From: Paenibacillus sp. JJ-223
Lineage (GTDB): Bacteria > Bacillota > Bacilli > Paenibacillales > Paenibacillaceae
NCBI RefSeq assembly: GCF_927798175.1
Contig: NZ_CAKMMP010000001.1
Span: 248,001-312,000, forward strand
DNA: 64,000 nucleotides
Direction: 5' to 3'
A program made the translations under genes and the position numbers. Under the pieces are notes generated by a model. That model ran no database searches. It was given only the letters and a program-made list of their open reading frames with translations, and was not told where the DNA came from. Positions 57,101 to 64,000 of this stretch are shown here, piece after piece. Position 1 is the first letter of the stretch. Every line of letters begins with the position of its first letter.

Positions 57101-57366
57101 GCTAGCTCTTTCCATTCTGTTTCATTGATTAGCGCATTCGAATAAAAGGCCCAGTCCCCATTTAAGTTGATAGGCTTTGAATTTATCAGATCCCAGCCTC
57201 TTAGATCCAAAACTCCGCCGGCGGCTTTCGGTTGATCTGAAGGAGGAGCATATGTATCGAGCCAAAGCCAGCGGATTCCCAAGAGGATGCTTAGGAAAAT
57301 AACAAATACAACAATGTGCAGGAATAATTTGGCAACTTTAACACGATGATGTTTTTTGGTGGGCAT
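54175..57366 (-). CDS. Dual-kinase hybrid sensor with 7TMR-DISM sensor
   Basis: Protein of 1063 residues. In order: N-terminal helix, extracytoplasmic 7TMR-DISM-like jelly roll (about 60-200), seven membrane helices (about 215-425), HisKA with H451 in NTSHELRTPL, ATPase with GIGLGLNIS, receiver domain with D764 in LITDVMMPEM, then a second LytS/YesM-type kinase core with H855 in IHPHFLFN and a final ATPase ending in GIGIYNTNRRL. So two kinases of different classes are joined by a receiver. No DNA-binding regulator gene is adjacent. ATG 57366 is chosen as start; AAAGGA lies 12 bases upstream. Confidence 0.85.
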   Translation of the reverse strand: MPTKKHHRVKVAKLFLHIVVFVIFLSILLGIRWLWLDTYAPPSDQPKAAGGVLDLRGWDLINSKPINLNGDWAFYSNALINETEWKELAKQTYVEVPGDWKSANGATSSLGNGTYRLRILLDRPISVPISLWVQAIQSAATVDINGETVARMGMTGEDGQASYLPNRSSFIVDYMPDPDARELDIIIRVANNEHPFLGGIVKPIKFGTHIAIQKENGTSVDLQLVMFVVLMLHGVYAFILYTFNPKQRSILDFFLLLIAAALTVVLSNDTLLVRWFPINYEWEVKLAMLSYSLLSYFIWKLSRSITSSKPRIWFTIFSSFFVLYTAVIFIAPVPWVHFLSKYRVFSIFYLLPILHSLLLFAKMVIKRKEGSIFLLLSASGVLASSLWGGSIGRKFELPAVYYPVDVLAAIIGFSAYWFKQYFRNVRQISKLNGKLKMADQMKDRFLANTSHELRTPLHGILNISIGLAEREKEKLSKQSNEDLNLLITISRRMSYLINDLLDAILLQEKRIQLQTSSVSLVSVVKGVFGLLKYMTEGKPVRLIMDIPDSLPVVQADEKRLSQVFINLVHNAIKYTEKGSITVSAVANGSTMTVVVSDTGVGMDQETMQRVFLRYEQGDQGLNEAQGIGLGLNISRELVELHGGELTVSSEPGKGTTFSFTLPLADTAADRFVSQTVLPVVGEDAYYELTASQEFNKNDDSMGMPPAFLSKKHPVQILAVDDDPVNLRILAGLLSVEPYHLRCTVSVAEALELLGSQSWDLLITDVMMPEMSGYDLTRAVRTRYNASELPVLLLTARSEPADVYAGFQSGANDYVTKPVDPVELRYRIHSLITLKHTVDDRMQMEAAYMQAQIHPHFLFNTLNTIVALSDIDIKRMQNLVQSFSSYLQISFSYGNRDRLVPLQQELELVQAYLYVEKERHGDRLNVVWEVDSEVNALIPPLAIQPIVENAVRHGMMTKVNGGTVWIRIARDTDSISIELKDDGPGMEPEIVAQLLNAPHPGDRGIGIYNTNRRLMQTFGSGLVIQSVKHQGTTVSFKIPADSQVIKDSFNPLNVYDINRNSNRH

Positions 57367-57437
57367 TATGTTTAACATTCCTTTTAACAACGTATTGTCT
57401 GAATTCTCCCACTTCGATAGTGGCGGGTGCCAAAGTA

Positions 57438-57470
57438 GTTACATTTCTCACATTCAAATATAAATGTAAC
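57438..57470. promoter_or_regulatory. Inverted repeat upstream of the hybrid kinase gene
   Basis: GTTACATTT and AAATGTAAC are perfect 9-base arms 15 bases apart, about 75-100 bases before the kinase start. It may be an operator or a leader hairpin. Nothing else is evident in the 373 bases from 57367 to 57739. Confidence 0.4.
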
Positions 57471-57739
57471 GATTTCAAACGTAAAGCTGTTTTCGGCAGT
57501 TATGGTGATTTTTGATCTTTATAAAGATTTTAACATATGAAGTGACTCCCGAGGATTTGCCGCAGGATATTGCCGTAAAAAGGTGGTTCTAACCCGTAGT
57601 GGTGAAAGGGTACAAGACGGAGTGACATATCGAGTTATATAGGCGCTGCAGTTTCTTTAAAGCCCTTTTTCCAAGTAGCCTTGTCAATTCGGATGTACAT
57701 GAATAATCTATTCTATACCACAAAAGAGGAGGAAGAAGA

Positions 57740-57880
57740 ATGAGTGATGTTGGGTACGGCAATGGAGTAGGAAGTGGAAATGTAGGAGGAGCAGGTGCAT
57801 ACGGTGGCTTTACCTCCATCGGCGCAATTCTTGTGCTCTTTATTTTGTTGGTTATTATCTCCAAGGCCTTTTTGGTCTAA
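57740..57880 (+). CDS. YjcZ-like small sporulation protein
   Basis: Very small protein of 46 residues: a Gly-rich head (VGYGNGVGSGNVGGAGAYGG) and one hydrophobic helix ending in VIISKAFLV. This is the YjcZ/YjcM-type layout seen in many spore-formers; the exact role is unknown. AGGAGG lies 7 bases before the ATG. Confidence 0.75.
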   Translation: MSDVGYGNGVGSGNVGGAGAYGGFTSIGAILVLFILLVIISKAFLV

Positions 57881-57932
57881 TATGTAACTCCGTTTCTTGC
57901 TATAGCTGCGAAGCTAGAATATGATCAAGATT

Positions 57933-57966
57933 GAAAGTCGCTGAAATAGCGGCTTTCTTTTATGTT
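57933..57966 (+). terminator. Terminator of the YjcZ-like gene
   Basis: GAAAGTCGCT pairs with AGCGGCTTTC (one G-U pair), then a T-rich tail. Confidence 0.8.
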
Positions 57967-58094
57967 TTTTACAAGAGTTTTAAGGGATTGTTGAGAGCAG
58001 CGGATGCCCGGTGTTTGGATTGTCTCCTCTTTCAGGTTCATTTATGATGGAATCAAACATCGTATCTCCAATAAAAAAGGGGCGTAGACAAAAT

Positions 58095-58979
58095 ATGAGC
58101 AGTCGCAAACAAAGTTTGTTGGAAAGCGCTCTTTCCCTATTTATAGAGCATGGCTTCGCAAACACAACGATTCAAATGATTTTGGACCACTCCGGCGTGT
58201 CCAAAGGAACATTTTATAAATTTTTCCATTCGAAAGAAGACTGTTTGTATGCTATTTTGGACCAGCGCATACAAGAAGATATTTTGATAAGGCGAGAGCT
58301 GGAACAACATCACTATCACTCGGACTTTGATTTACTTGTGGATCAGATTGCGGTTCCAATGTCTGCACCTGAGAAAGATCGAATTTGGAGCCTCTACTGG
58401 AGCGGATTTTACTCTGGGGAAATTGATTCTGCCAATCTAGCAACGATGCAGCTCAAGTGGCTCTCATCCCGACTTGTACAGGTGTTCGGGAAAGAATATG
58501 GTTTATATGCTAACGAAGGAGCCATTTTATGTTTTGGCATACTACATCAAATTACCAACACATCGAGAAGCTTCAAGATTGCAAAACCGGATTGGAGCGA
58601 AGTGGTCCCAAAGGTACTAAAGTATATCGAAGTCATTTTAAAAACGATGCTGCAGCGAAACGAACATCTCTTTGATTTTCAATCATTGCATTTTTTGGAG
58701 GGTGAAAGCCATCATCATATAAGCATAGAAACATTGTTAGATGAGCTTGAAGAGTTCAACGAGCTTGTGCAGAAGTCGGATGAATCCATAAGATTAAAAC
58801 AACTTGCTGAAGGGGTCTTGAAGATGTTTCGGGACAAGGAAAACTTTAATGCCTCCGTCATTGAGGTTGTGCTCCGAGCATTTTATAAAGAATGCACATC
58901 AAGTGAATTCCATATGAAAGCGAACAGACTAGCTGAATCATGTTGGCTATATTTAGATCAAATCGATAAACAAACTTAA
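58095..58979 (+). CDS. TetR-family transcriptional regulator
   Basis: Regulator of 294 residues. The N-terminal DNA-binding domain (about 1-50) contains ALSLFIEHGFANTTIQ and the recognition helix VSKGTFYKFFHSKEDCL. The ligand domain is about 240 residues, longer than the usual 140. ATG 58095 is preferred from family alignment in memory; ATG 58044 would add 17 residues and has no better ribosome site. A P450 and ferredoxin gene follow, and two matching operator-like sites lie between, so it probably represses them until a ligand binds. Confidence 0.87.
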   Translation: MSSRKQSLLESALSLFIEHGFANTTIQMILDHSGVSKGTFYKFFHSKEDCLYAILDQRIQEDILIRRELEQHHYHSDFDLLVDQIAVPMSAPEKDRIWSLYWSGFYSGEIDSANLATMQLKWLSSRLVQVFGKEYGLYANEGAILCFGILHQITNTSRSFKIAKPDWSEVVPKVLKYIEVILKTMLQRNEHLFDFQSLHFLEGESHHHISIETLLDELEEFNELVQKSDESIRLKQLAEGVLKMFRDKENFNASVIEVVLRAFYKECTSSEFHMKANRLAESCWLYLDQIDKQT

Positions 58980-58987
58980 ATTCCAAC

Positions 58988-59014
58988 AGATTGGCGCATG
59001 CCAATCTTTTTTTT
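58988..59014 (+). terminator. Terminator of the tetR gene
   Basis: AGATTGGC and GCCAATCT pair, followed by eight T. The P450 gene therefore needs its own promoter. Confidence 0.88.
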
Positions 59015-59022
59015 GTTGGTAA

Positions 59023-59039
59023 TATACGGTCAGTACATA
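59023..59039. promoter_or_regulatory. TetR operator candidate 1
   Basis: TATACGGTCAGTACATA. It matches operator 2 in 14 of 17 positions; arms TATAC and GTACA flank a five-base centre. Confidence 0.55.
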
Positions 59040-59088
59040 TATATAAACCTTTTATTTATTGAGAAATTCAAGGTGTGATTCTGTAAAT

Positions 59089-59118
59089 TTGAAATAAATT
59101 ATACGGGTAGTATATAAT
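59089..59118 (+). promoter_or_regulatory. Promoter of the P450-ferredoxin operon
   Basis: TTGAAA (59089-59094) and TATAAT (59113-59118) are 18 bases apart. Operator 2 covers the spacer and part of the -10 box, so bound repressor would block polymerase. Confidence 0.7.
59100..59116. promoter_or_regulatory. TetR operator candidate 2
   Basis: TATACGGGTAGTATATA contains a perfect inverted repeat, TATAC-N5-GTATA, over the P450 promoter. Its start is 77 bases from that of operator 1. Confidence 0.6.
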
Positions 59119-59203
59119 TATCTTACACAAGAATTTTCCATTTTTACTATCAACTTCTCTGTGAGGGGACTCTCTTGTGAAACCAGGATTGGAGGTTCAA
59201 GGC

Positions 59204-60436
59204 ATGAATAAAGAAGTCGTCTCAGTTCCAGCGATCACGCAATTTAAAACAAGATCCGAAGAATTCTTTCCTCTCCATTGGTACAAAAAAATGCTTGAAG
59301 AGAATCCCGTTTTTTATCATGAAGAAACAGATACTTGGAATGTTTTTCGCTACGATGATGTCAAACAGGTATTAAGTGACCACGAATATTTTTCGGCTGA
59401 AGGCACGAGGACCATTCTTGAGGTAGGAGCTAACAATAAGGAAGGAGCTGTCCCTGAAAAGATTGGCATTTCAAGCATGGATCCGCCCCGACATCAAAAA
59501 TCCCGTTCGCTGATCTCGGCTGCATTTACACCTCGCAGCCTCAAAGTTTGGGAGCCGCGTATTCAACAAACGATTAATCACCTGGCGCAGAACATGGAGG
59601 GGAATACGTTAATCGATATTGTCGAGTCCTACGCCACCCCAATTCCTTCGATGGTCATGGCTGATCTGTTGGGGGTCCCCATGGAGGATAGCCATCTCTT
59701 CAAAAATTGGGTCGATATTCTATTCCAGCCTTATGACCAAAAAGACGAACAAGCGATTCAAAAAAAGAAGCAGCATGCAGCTAAAGCGTATTTCGAACAC
59801 ATCTATCCCATCGTGGTCCATAAGAGATCCCATCCGGAAGAGGACATCATATCCGATCTGCTGCAAGTCGAGGTGGATGGCGAAAAATTCACGGATGACG
59901 AAGTGGTCCGAACAACCATGCTGCTTCTGGGAGCGGGAATTGAAACAACAAGCCATATGATCTCAAGTATGTTTTATTCGTTGTTATATGATGATCCGAC
60001 AATCTATCAAGCATTGAGGCAGCAGCCCGAACTGGTAACCAACACCGTTGAAGAAATGCTTCGCTATCGTTTTCATATATCCAAAAGGCACCGCACCGTT
60101 AAACAGGACAATGACGTATTAGGCGTAAACCTGAAAAAAGGAGACCTTATTATTGCTTGGATGAGCGCAGCTAATGTGGACCAGCAGATGTTCGAGCACC
60201 CCTTTACATTGGATATCCACCGGAAAAACAACAAAAAAAATCTTACTTTTGGCATCGGACCTCATTTTTGTCTTGGTGCTCCACTAGCCAGACTAGAACT
60301 CAATATCGCTCTCACAACGTTTCTTGAAAGGTTCTCGGAGATTAGACCGGAAGAATCCTTTATATTGGAAAACCATTTAGCAACATCTGCTCCTGGACAA
60401 AGTTTGACCCATCTTCCGATGCATGTAATCCGATAA
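59204..60436 (+). CDS. Cytochrome P450
   Basis: Haem monooxygenase of 410 residues, of the soluble bacterial CYP107/109-like type. The I-helix oxygen motif is LLLGAGIETTSHM, the K-helix ExxR is in EEMLRYR, and the haem loop FGIGPHFCLGAPLA has the Cys ligand at C356. It needs electrons from a ferredoxin, and one is encoded 96 bases downstream. ATG 59204 follows GGAGGT by 7 bases. The substrate is unknown; a fatty acid, terpenoid or foreign compound is possible. Confidence 0.93.
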   Translation: MNKEVVSVPAITQFKTRSEEFFPLHWYKKMLEENPVFYHEETDTWNVFRYDDVKQVLSDHEYFSAEGTRTILEVGANNKEGAVPEKIGISSMDPPRHQKSRSLISAAFTPRSLKVWEPRIQQTINHLAQNMEGNTLIDIVESYATPIPSMVMADLLGVPMEDSHLFKNWVDILFQPYDQKDEQAIQKKKQHAAKAYFEHIYPIVVHKRSHPEEDIISDLLQVEVDGEKFTDDEVVRTTMLLLGAGIETTSHMISSMFYSLLYDDPTIYQALRQQPELVTNTVEEMLRYRFHISKRHRTVKQDNDVLGVNLKKGDLIIAWMSAANVDQQMFEHPFTLDIHRKNNKKNLTFGIGPHFCLGAPLARLELNIALTTFLERFSEIRPEESFILENHLATSAPGQSLTHLPMHVIR

Positions 60437-60532
60437 CGGATACGGCAGTCAGGCTGATTGTAAAACGGGAGAGGTCTATAGAAGATGAAAGATACGCCAT
60501 AACTTGTGCGTTTAATCGGGGAGGTTTACACG

Positions 60533-60781
60533 GTGACCAGATACGCCTGTGTTGAAAAAGATACTTGCATTGCGTGTGGAGCATGCGGAGCTACCGCTCC
60601 CGATCTATTCGATTATGACGATGAAGGTATAGCCGAAGTGTTTTATCTAGAAGACCGAAATAGAGGTATCACGCCGATTGAAGATGAGGACCTAGTGAAT
60701 GACTTAATCGATGCTATAGATGGTTGCCCTACGGATTCGATCAAAATGCAAGAGCGTCCATTTGCCGTTATCGAAAGTTGA
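60533..60781 (+). CDS. fer: Ferredoxin, single 4Fe-4S cluster
   Basis: Electron carrier of 82 residues, the same length as B. subtilis Fer. Cluster ligands are C12, C15 and C18 in TCIACGACG, and C65 in DGCPTD. C6 is extra and probably not a ligand. The protein is acidic. GTG 60533 is set by GGGGAGG 8 bases upstream. Its position after the P450 gene suggests it is the redox partner. Confidence 0.9.
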   Translation: MTRYACVEKDTCIACGACGATAPDLFDYDDEGIAEVFYLEDRNRGITPIEDEDLVNDLIDAIDGCPTDSIKMQERPFAVIES

Positions 60782-60888
60782 ATTTGGCTCTCGCCGGCTT
60801 CCTCCAGACTTTGCGATGGAGCTTTTCTCATGATTTCCTTTATTTTGGGGAACGCTTGTAGAACAGTGAAACATCGGGAGGAATGCAA

Positions 60889-61464
60889 ATGTGGATGATA
60901 TTCTGGAGCACGATTTTTTTAGCTTGCATCGGCACGCTCTTTTTAAGGATTGCGGGGCGGAAGTCCATCTCACAAATGACGATTCCTCAAATCATCATTT
61001 TATTGAGCATTGGCACGGTGCTTGGCACTCAAGTAAGCGGGAAGGGGATGAAGGAAACGATTCTGGCACTTGCCGTTTTTATCGGTTTCCTCATCCTTGT
61101 TGAATGGATTACTTTACGCTCAAACGTTATGGAGTCGATCTTAAAGGGAAAAAGCGTGTCGGTGATCCGTGAAGGTAAGCTTGACACGAACAATTTGCGC
61201 AAGCTGCGAATTTCTGTTGACGATCTGGAAAAGCGCCTGCGCATGGCAGGCATTTCTCGAGTTGAAGATGTAAGGTCAGGTACCATTGAAAATAACGGAG
61301 AGCTTGGCTATGAGCTGTACCCCGAAGCCGCGCCGGTAACGAGAAAGGACTTGCAGCGAATGTTCGAGGCCTATTTTCCTCACCCTGAAACGGAACCCCT
61401 ATCCGGAGAGAGCGGCCTTCAAGCAAAACTTCATGTTGAGGAGAAACCCCGCCAATTTCAATAA
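60889..61464 (+). CDS. DUF421/YetF-like membrane protein
   Basis: Protein of 191 residues with two or three N-terminal membrane helices (about 3-80). A cytoplasmic or spore-side domain (about 85-170) contains LKGKSVSVIREGKLD, LRKLRISVDDLEKRLR and a Glu-rich segment, as in YetF-type proteins of spore-formers. The function is unknown, perhaps linked to germination. ATG 60889 is chosen because CGGGAGG lies 7 bases upstream; ATG 60883 is too close to it. Confidence 0.85.
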   Translation: MWMIFWSTIFLACIGTLFLRIAGRKSISQMTIPQIIILLSIGTVLGTQVSGKGMKETILALAVFIGFLILVEWITLRSNVMESILKGKSVSVIREGKLDTNNLRKLRISVDDLEKRLRMAGISRVEDVRSGTIENNGELGYELYPEAAPVTRKDLQRMFEAYFPHPETEPLSGESGLQAKLHVEEKPRQFQ

Positions 61465-61477
61465 TGCTCTGAATCAT

Positions 61478-61509
61478 AAACCGACTCGCTGAGAGTCGGT
61501 TTTTCTTTT
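61478..61509 (+). terminator. Terminator of the DUF421 gene
   Basis: AAACCGACTC pairs perfectly with GAGTCGGTTT around a five-base loop, then T-rich. It lies just before the end of the converging lacI-type gene. Confidence 0.88.
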
Positions 61510-61517
61510 AGATCGGA

Positions 61518-62585
61518 TTAACCCGTTACAAGAGTAGAATTGGCCGGCATAATTGCGGGCGTCGACTCCCGTATAATCGGTTTGGTCGCAATATGCGAGA
61601 CCTGATAAGGTTGTTCCGGGTTATCGATCCGGGATAACAGCATCTCGGCCGCTTTGATCCCCATTTCGTTGCTGTAAATGTGCACCGTCGTTAACGGAGG
61701 TTCAATAATTCTTGATTCGGGTGCGTTATCGAACCCGCATACCACAATATTTTGCGGAACCGTCACCTCTCTTGCTTTCAAAGCCTTGATCAGTTCGACC
61801 GCAATGAAGTCATTCGCGCATACATAAGCGGAAGGCAAAGACTCCAGCGCGGCTACGCGCTCGTTCATCCAACCAGGCTTCGAGAAGAACAGCCGATCAT
61901 TATCCGTAATGCAGTGGGATGGATCGACCTGCAGCCCCGATTCGAGCATCGCGCGTTGATAGCCCACCCATCGTTCATTGAAGCTTTTGCAGTGATTATA
62001 GTCTCCGGCGAACCCGATGCTTTTGTAGCCGCTATCAATTAATTTTTTGGTTAACTGATAGGTGCTATGTTCATTCTCCATCAGCAGCAGGTCGGCATGA
62101 AAATCCGGATAACAGATGTCGGAAGCACAATCGATAAAGATCGTGGGGATGCCGAGCTCCGTGATGAGACGGGTATATTCCAAGTTGAACAATTCGATGC
62201 AAATGATGCCGTCCACCTTTGAAATATCAAAGTTGTTCGGAAGCGTCAGCGCGTCTTGGTCGACTTCACGCACGATATGGATCGAGAGATTATACCCCTC
62301 GGCACTGATCCTTTTTTCCAGACCGCTGATTAACAACGATCCAAAATGAGACGTATTGGGCAGGTTTTCGGTTAACAGGGCGATATTGCCCGGCGTTTTG
62401 CCCAGGACATGCTCGCTTTCCATATAAGCGAAGTGTTTATATTTTAACTCAATGGCTTTTTTAACGACCCGGTTCCGCGTCTCTTCCGGAATGTTTCCGC
62501 TGTCATTCAGCGCTTTGGAAGCCGTATTTCTGGAGATGCCCAGAGCATCCGCAATGTCCTGTATTGTGACTTTCTCTTTTGCCAT
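61518..62585 (-). CDS. LacI-family transcriptional regulator
   Basis: Sugar-responsive repressor of 355 residues. The N-terminal helix-turn-helix (VTIQDIADALGISRNTASKA) and hinge are followed by a periplasmic-binding-like domain (about 65-340) with SVYVCAND-like (PSAYVCANDFIAVELIKAL) segments. It is divergent from a sugar ABC permease operon and probably controls it. ATG 62585 has AGAGGTGA 7 bases upstream; a GTG 12 bases earlier is less likely. Confidence 0.9.
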   Translation of the reverse strand: MAKEKVTIQDIADALGISRNTASKALNDSGNIPEETRNRVVKKAIELKYKHFAYMESEHVLGKTPGNIALLTENLPNTSHFGSLLISGLEKRISAEGYNLSIHIVREVDQDALTLPNNFDISKVDGIICIELFNLEYTRLITELGIPTIFIDCASDICYPDFHADLLLMENEHSTYQLTKKLIDSGYKSIGFAGDYNHCKSFNERWVGYQRAMLESGLQVDPSHCITDNDRLFFSKPGWMNERVAALESLPSAYVCANDFIAVELIKALKAREVTVPQNIVVCGFDNAPESRIIEPPLTTVHIYSNEMGIKAAEMLLSRIDNPEQPYQVSHIATKPIIRESTPAIMPANSTLVTG

Positions 62586-62682
62586 GTCGTGCTTCACCTC
62601 TAATGATCAATTAGTCATCCCCAATGATTATCTAAGTCAAATGTATAATATATCGGAGCAAATAGCAATCTCGACTTTACAT

Positions 62683-62692
62683 ATGAACAATT
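62683..62692. promoter_or_regulatory. Partial operator copy near the lacI-type gene
   Basis: ATGAACAATT matches the start of the two ATGAGCAATTGT repeats at 62945 and 62977 except for one base. It lies about 100 bases upstream of the regulator start and may mediate autoregulation. Confidence 0.35.
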
Positions 62693-62901
62693 AAATTTAC
62701 ATTTTGAATATTGACGGTTCCATTTTTTGTGGTTTTGTAGTTAGGGGTTATACGATATAAAACAGGTTGGTCCTCGTTAAGACGAGAAGAAACAGGTTTG
62801 GAAAGACGATTTCAGGGCTGTGAGTTCACAATCCCATCTAATTATGAGCGAAAAAACGCAAAAGAAATTAGCAAATGCACAATTATTTTTTTACATTATG
62901 T

Positions 62902-62931
62902 ATTGACTAAACGAGAGGTTTCCTGATAAAT
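62902..62931 (+). promoter_or_regulatory. Candidate promoter of the sugar ABC operon
   Basis: TTGACT (62902-62907) and TAAATT (62926-62931) are 18 bases apart. The start point would be near 62938, just before the first operator copy. Confidence 0.5.
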
Positions 62932-62944
62932 TGTAAAATATCAA

Positions 62945-62988
62945 ATGAGCAATTGTAAATATTGAAAGCCCTTTCTATGAGCAATTGT
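62945..62988. promoter_or_regulatory. Paired direct repeats, likely LacI-type operators
   Basis: ATGAGCAATTGT occurs at 62945-62956 and 62977-62988, 32 bases apart (three helix turns). Between them is the inverted repeat GAAAG-CC-CTTTC (62964-62975), which resembles a cre core with CC in place of CG. Confidence 0.5.
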
Positions 62989-63017
62989 CAACTTCATCAA
63001 TGAACGGAGGTAGCGTG

Positions 63018-63983
63018 GTGGATAACACAGTGGACACCAAAAAGGGGATGGAAAGGGGCCTGAGGGAAAGGCCGTCCATCGGTCATGCATGGCAGCGGCT
63101 CAAAAAGAACTATTTTTTGTATGCATTGCTTGCACCAGCCCTGATCCTGACGTTGGTTTTCAAATACATTCCGATGTATGGAGCCATTATCGCATTCAAA
63201 GATTTTAGTCCGATCAAAGGGATTATGGGCAGCGATTGGGTGGGATTGAAGCATTTCGAGAAGTTTCTGGCATCGCCCAATTTTGACGTCATTTTCATGA
63301 ATACGCTTAAGCTCAGCTTTTTGGGATTGATATTCAGTTTTCCGGTGCCCATTCTGCTGGCGCTCATGCTGAATCAAGTGCGCAAAGCCGGAGTGAAGAA
63401 GAACATCCAATTGTTTCTGTATGCGCCCAATTTCATTTCGGTCGTGGTTGTTGTGGGCATGCTGTTCATCTTTTTATCACCGACCGGGCCAGTGAACCAA
63501 TTCGCCATATGGATTACCGGTCAGCCCATCATGTTTATGTCCGAACCCGAATATTTCCGCTGGATATACATTTTGTCCGATATCTGGACCGGAGCGGGCT
63601 GGTCTTCGATCATTTATGTGGCGGCTTTGGCCAACGTCGATCCGGAGCTTCATAATGCAGCCAATCTGGATGGAGCCAATCTCCTTCAGCGTATCCGCCA
63701 TATCGATCTTCCGACCATTCGTCCGATTATGGCCATCGTGTTTATTCTTGCTGCCGGCGGGATCATGTCCATCGGGTTCGAGAAGGCGTATCTGATGCAG
63801 ACATCCATGAACCTGCCATCCTCCGAAATTATTGCAACGTATGTTTACAAGGTCGGATTGCAGTCCGGGGATTACGCCTATTCTGCGGCGGTAGGATTGT
63901 TCAACTCCGTCATCAATGTGATATTGCTCGTTACCGTAAATCTCATCGTGAAAAAATTGAACGAAGGCGAAGGCCTTTACTAG
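63018..63983 (+). CDS. Sugar ABC permease, LplB-like
   Basis: CUT1 membrane subunit of 321 residues with six helices and the EAA loop ELHNAANLDGANLLQRI. GTG 63018 is chosen because GGAGGT lies six bases upstream; GTG 63015 and ATG 63000 are alternatives with poor spacing. A LacI-type repressor is encoded divergently. It is the first gene of an importer whose remaining parts lie outside the window. The sugar is unknown. Confidence 0.9.
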   Translation: MDNTVDTKKGMERGLRERPSIGHAWQRLKKNYFLYALLAPALILTLVFKYIPMYGAIIAFKDFSPIKGIMGSDWVGLKHFEKFLASPNFDVIFMNTLKLSFLGLIFSFPVPILLALMLNQVRKAGVKKNIQLFLYAPNFISVVVVVGMLFIFLSPTGPVNQFAIWITGQPIMFMSEPEYFRWIYILSDIWTGAGWSSIIYVAALANVDPELHNAANLDGANLLQRIRHIDLPTIRPIMAIVFILAAGGIMSIGFEKAYLMQTSMNLPSSEIIATYVYKVGLQSGDYAYSAAVGLFNSVINVILLVTVNLIVKKLNEGEGLY

Positions 63984-64000
63984 AAAGGAGTGTTACCTAT
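63984..64000 (+). other. Ribosome site and first bases of a truncated next gene
   Basis: AAAGGAG at 63984-63990 is followed by eight bases and then AT at the window end, where an ATG at 63999 is expected. By analogy with the locus at 40.6 kb the next gene should be the second permease. Confidence 0.5.

Noticed and set aside
62964..62975. GAAAGCCCTTTC as a cre site
   Set aside because: The central CG of the CcpA consensus is CC here, so it does not meet the pattern met exactly at 36619 and 40641.

Overview
The window looks like chromosomal DNA of a spore-forming, low-to-mid GC Firmicute, most probably Paenibacillus. The pointers are strong Shine-Dalgarno sites with many TTG and GTG starts, YesM-type kinases paired with AraC-type response regulators, LplB/YtcP-type sugar permeases without their own ATPase, an SLH-anchored exoprotein, a YjcZ-type sporulation peptide, a c-di-AMP riboswitch and a sigma-W-type promoter. 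No phage, insertion sequence, CRISPR array, rRNA or tRNA was seen. The genus is inferred from gene content, not from a marker gene.

Layout. 0-2.5 kb: topoisomerase III. 2.6-5.7 kb: HAD hydrolase and ArsR-like regulator, divergent from an MFS exporter. 5.8-10 kb: a tight operon of a PhnC-like ABC ATPase, an FG-GAP lipoprotein and an OmpR/histidine kinase pair. 10.2-15.1 kb: glycogen synthesis, with glgC divergent from glgBA. 15.2-20.7 kb: a beta-helix protein, an M20 amidohydrolase and a polar amino acid ABC transporter. 20.9-22.6 kb: c-di-AMP riboswitch, LysM-3D protein and polysaccharide deacetylase. 22.8-25.8 kb: an LpdD-like protein, then pspA-DUF350-DUF4178-DUF4247 behind a sigma-W-type promoter. 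25.9-29.7 kb: moeA-mobB, a XerS-like recombinase and a GNAT acetyltransferase. 30-32.8 kb: MFS transporter and a phosphotransferase with a damaged or unusual start.

33-45.4 kb is a galactomannan-use locus: two-component system, secreted CBM35-GH26 mannanase, GH36 alpha-galactosidase, two permeases, a binding lipoprotein and a cytoplasmic GH26. Its two operons share a promoter layout with identical spacing between blocks, and each has a consensus cre site on the start codon of its first gene. 45.5-47.6 kb: DUF3231, manganese catalase and a WGxxGxxG protein. 47.6-51.5 kb: AraC regulator divergent from GH43 and an SGNH esterase (xylan use). 51.5-52 kb: a structured non-coding stretch. 52-57.4 kb: SLH-anchored serine hydrolase and a large dual-kinase hybrid sensor. 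57.7-61.5 kb: YjcZ peptide, then a TetR-P450-ferredoxin cassette with two matching operators, and a DUF421 protein. 61.5-64 kb: a LacI regulator divergent from the start of another sugar ABC operon, which is cut by the window end.

The clearest new observations are the twin activator-type promoters with start-codon cre sites in the mannan locus, the paired TetR operators before the P450, the unexplained structured element at 51.8 kb, and the ABC ATPase without its H-loop histidine.
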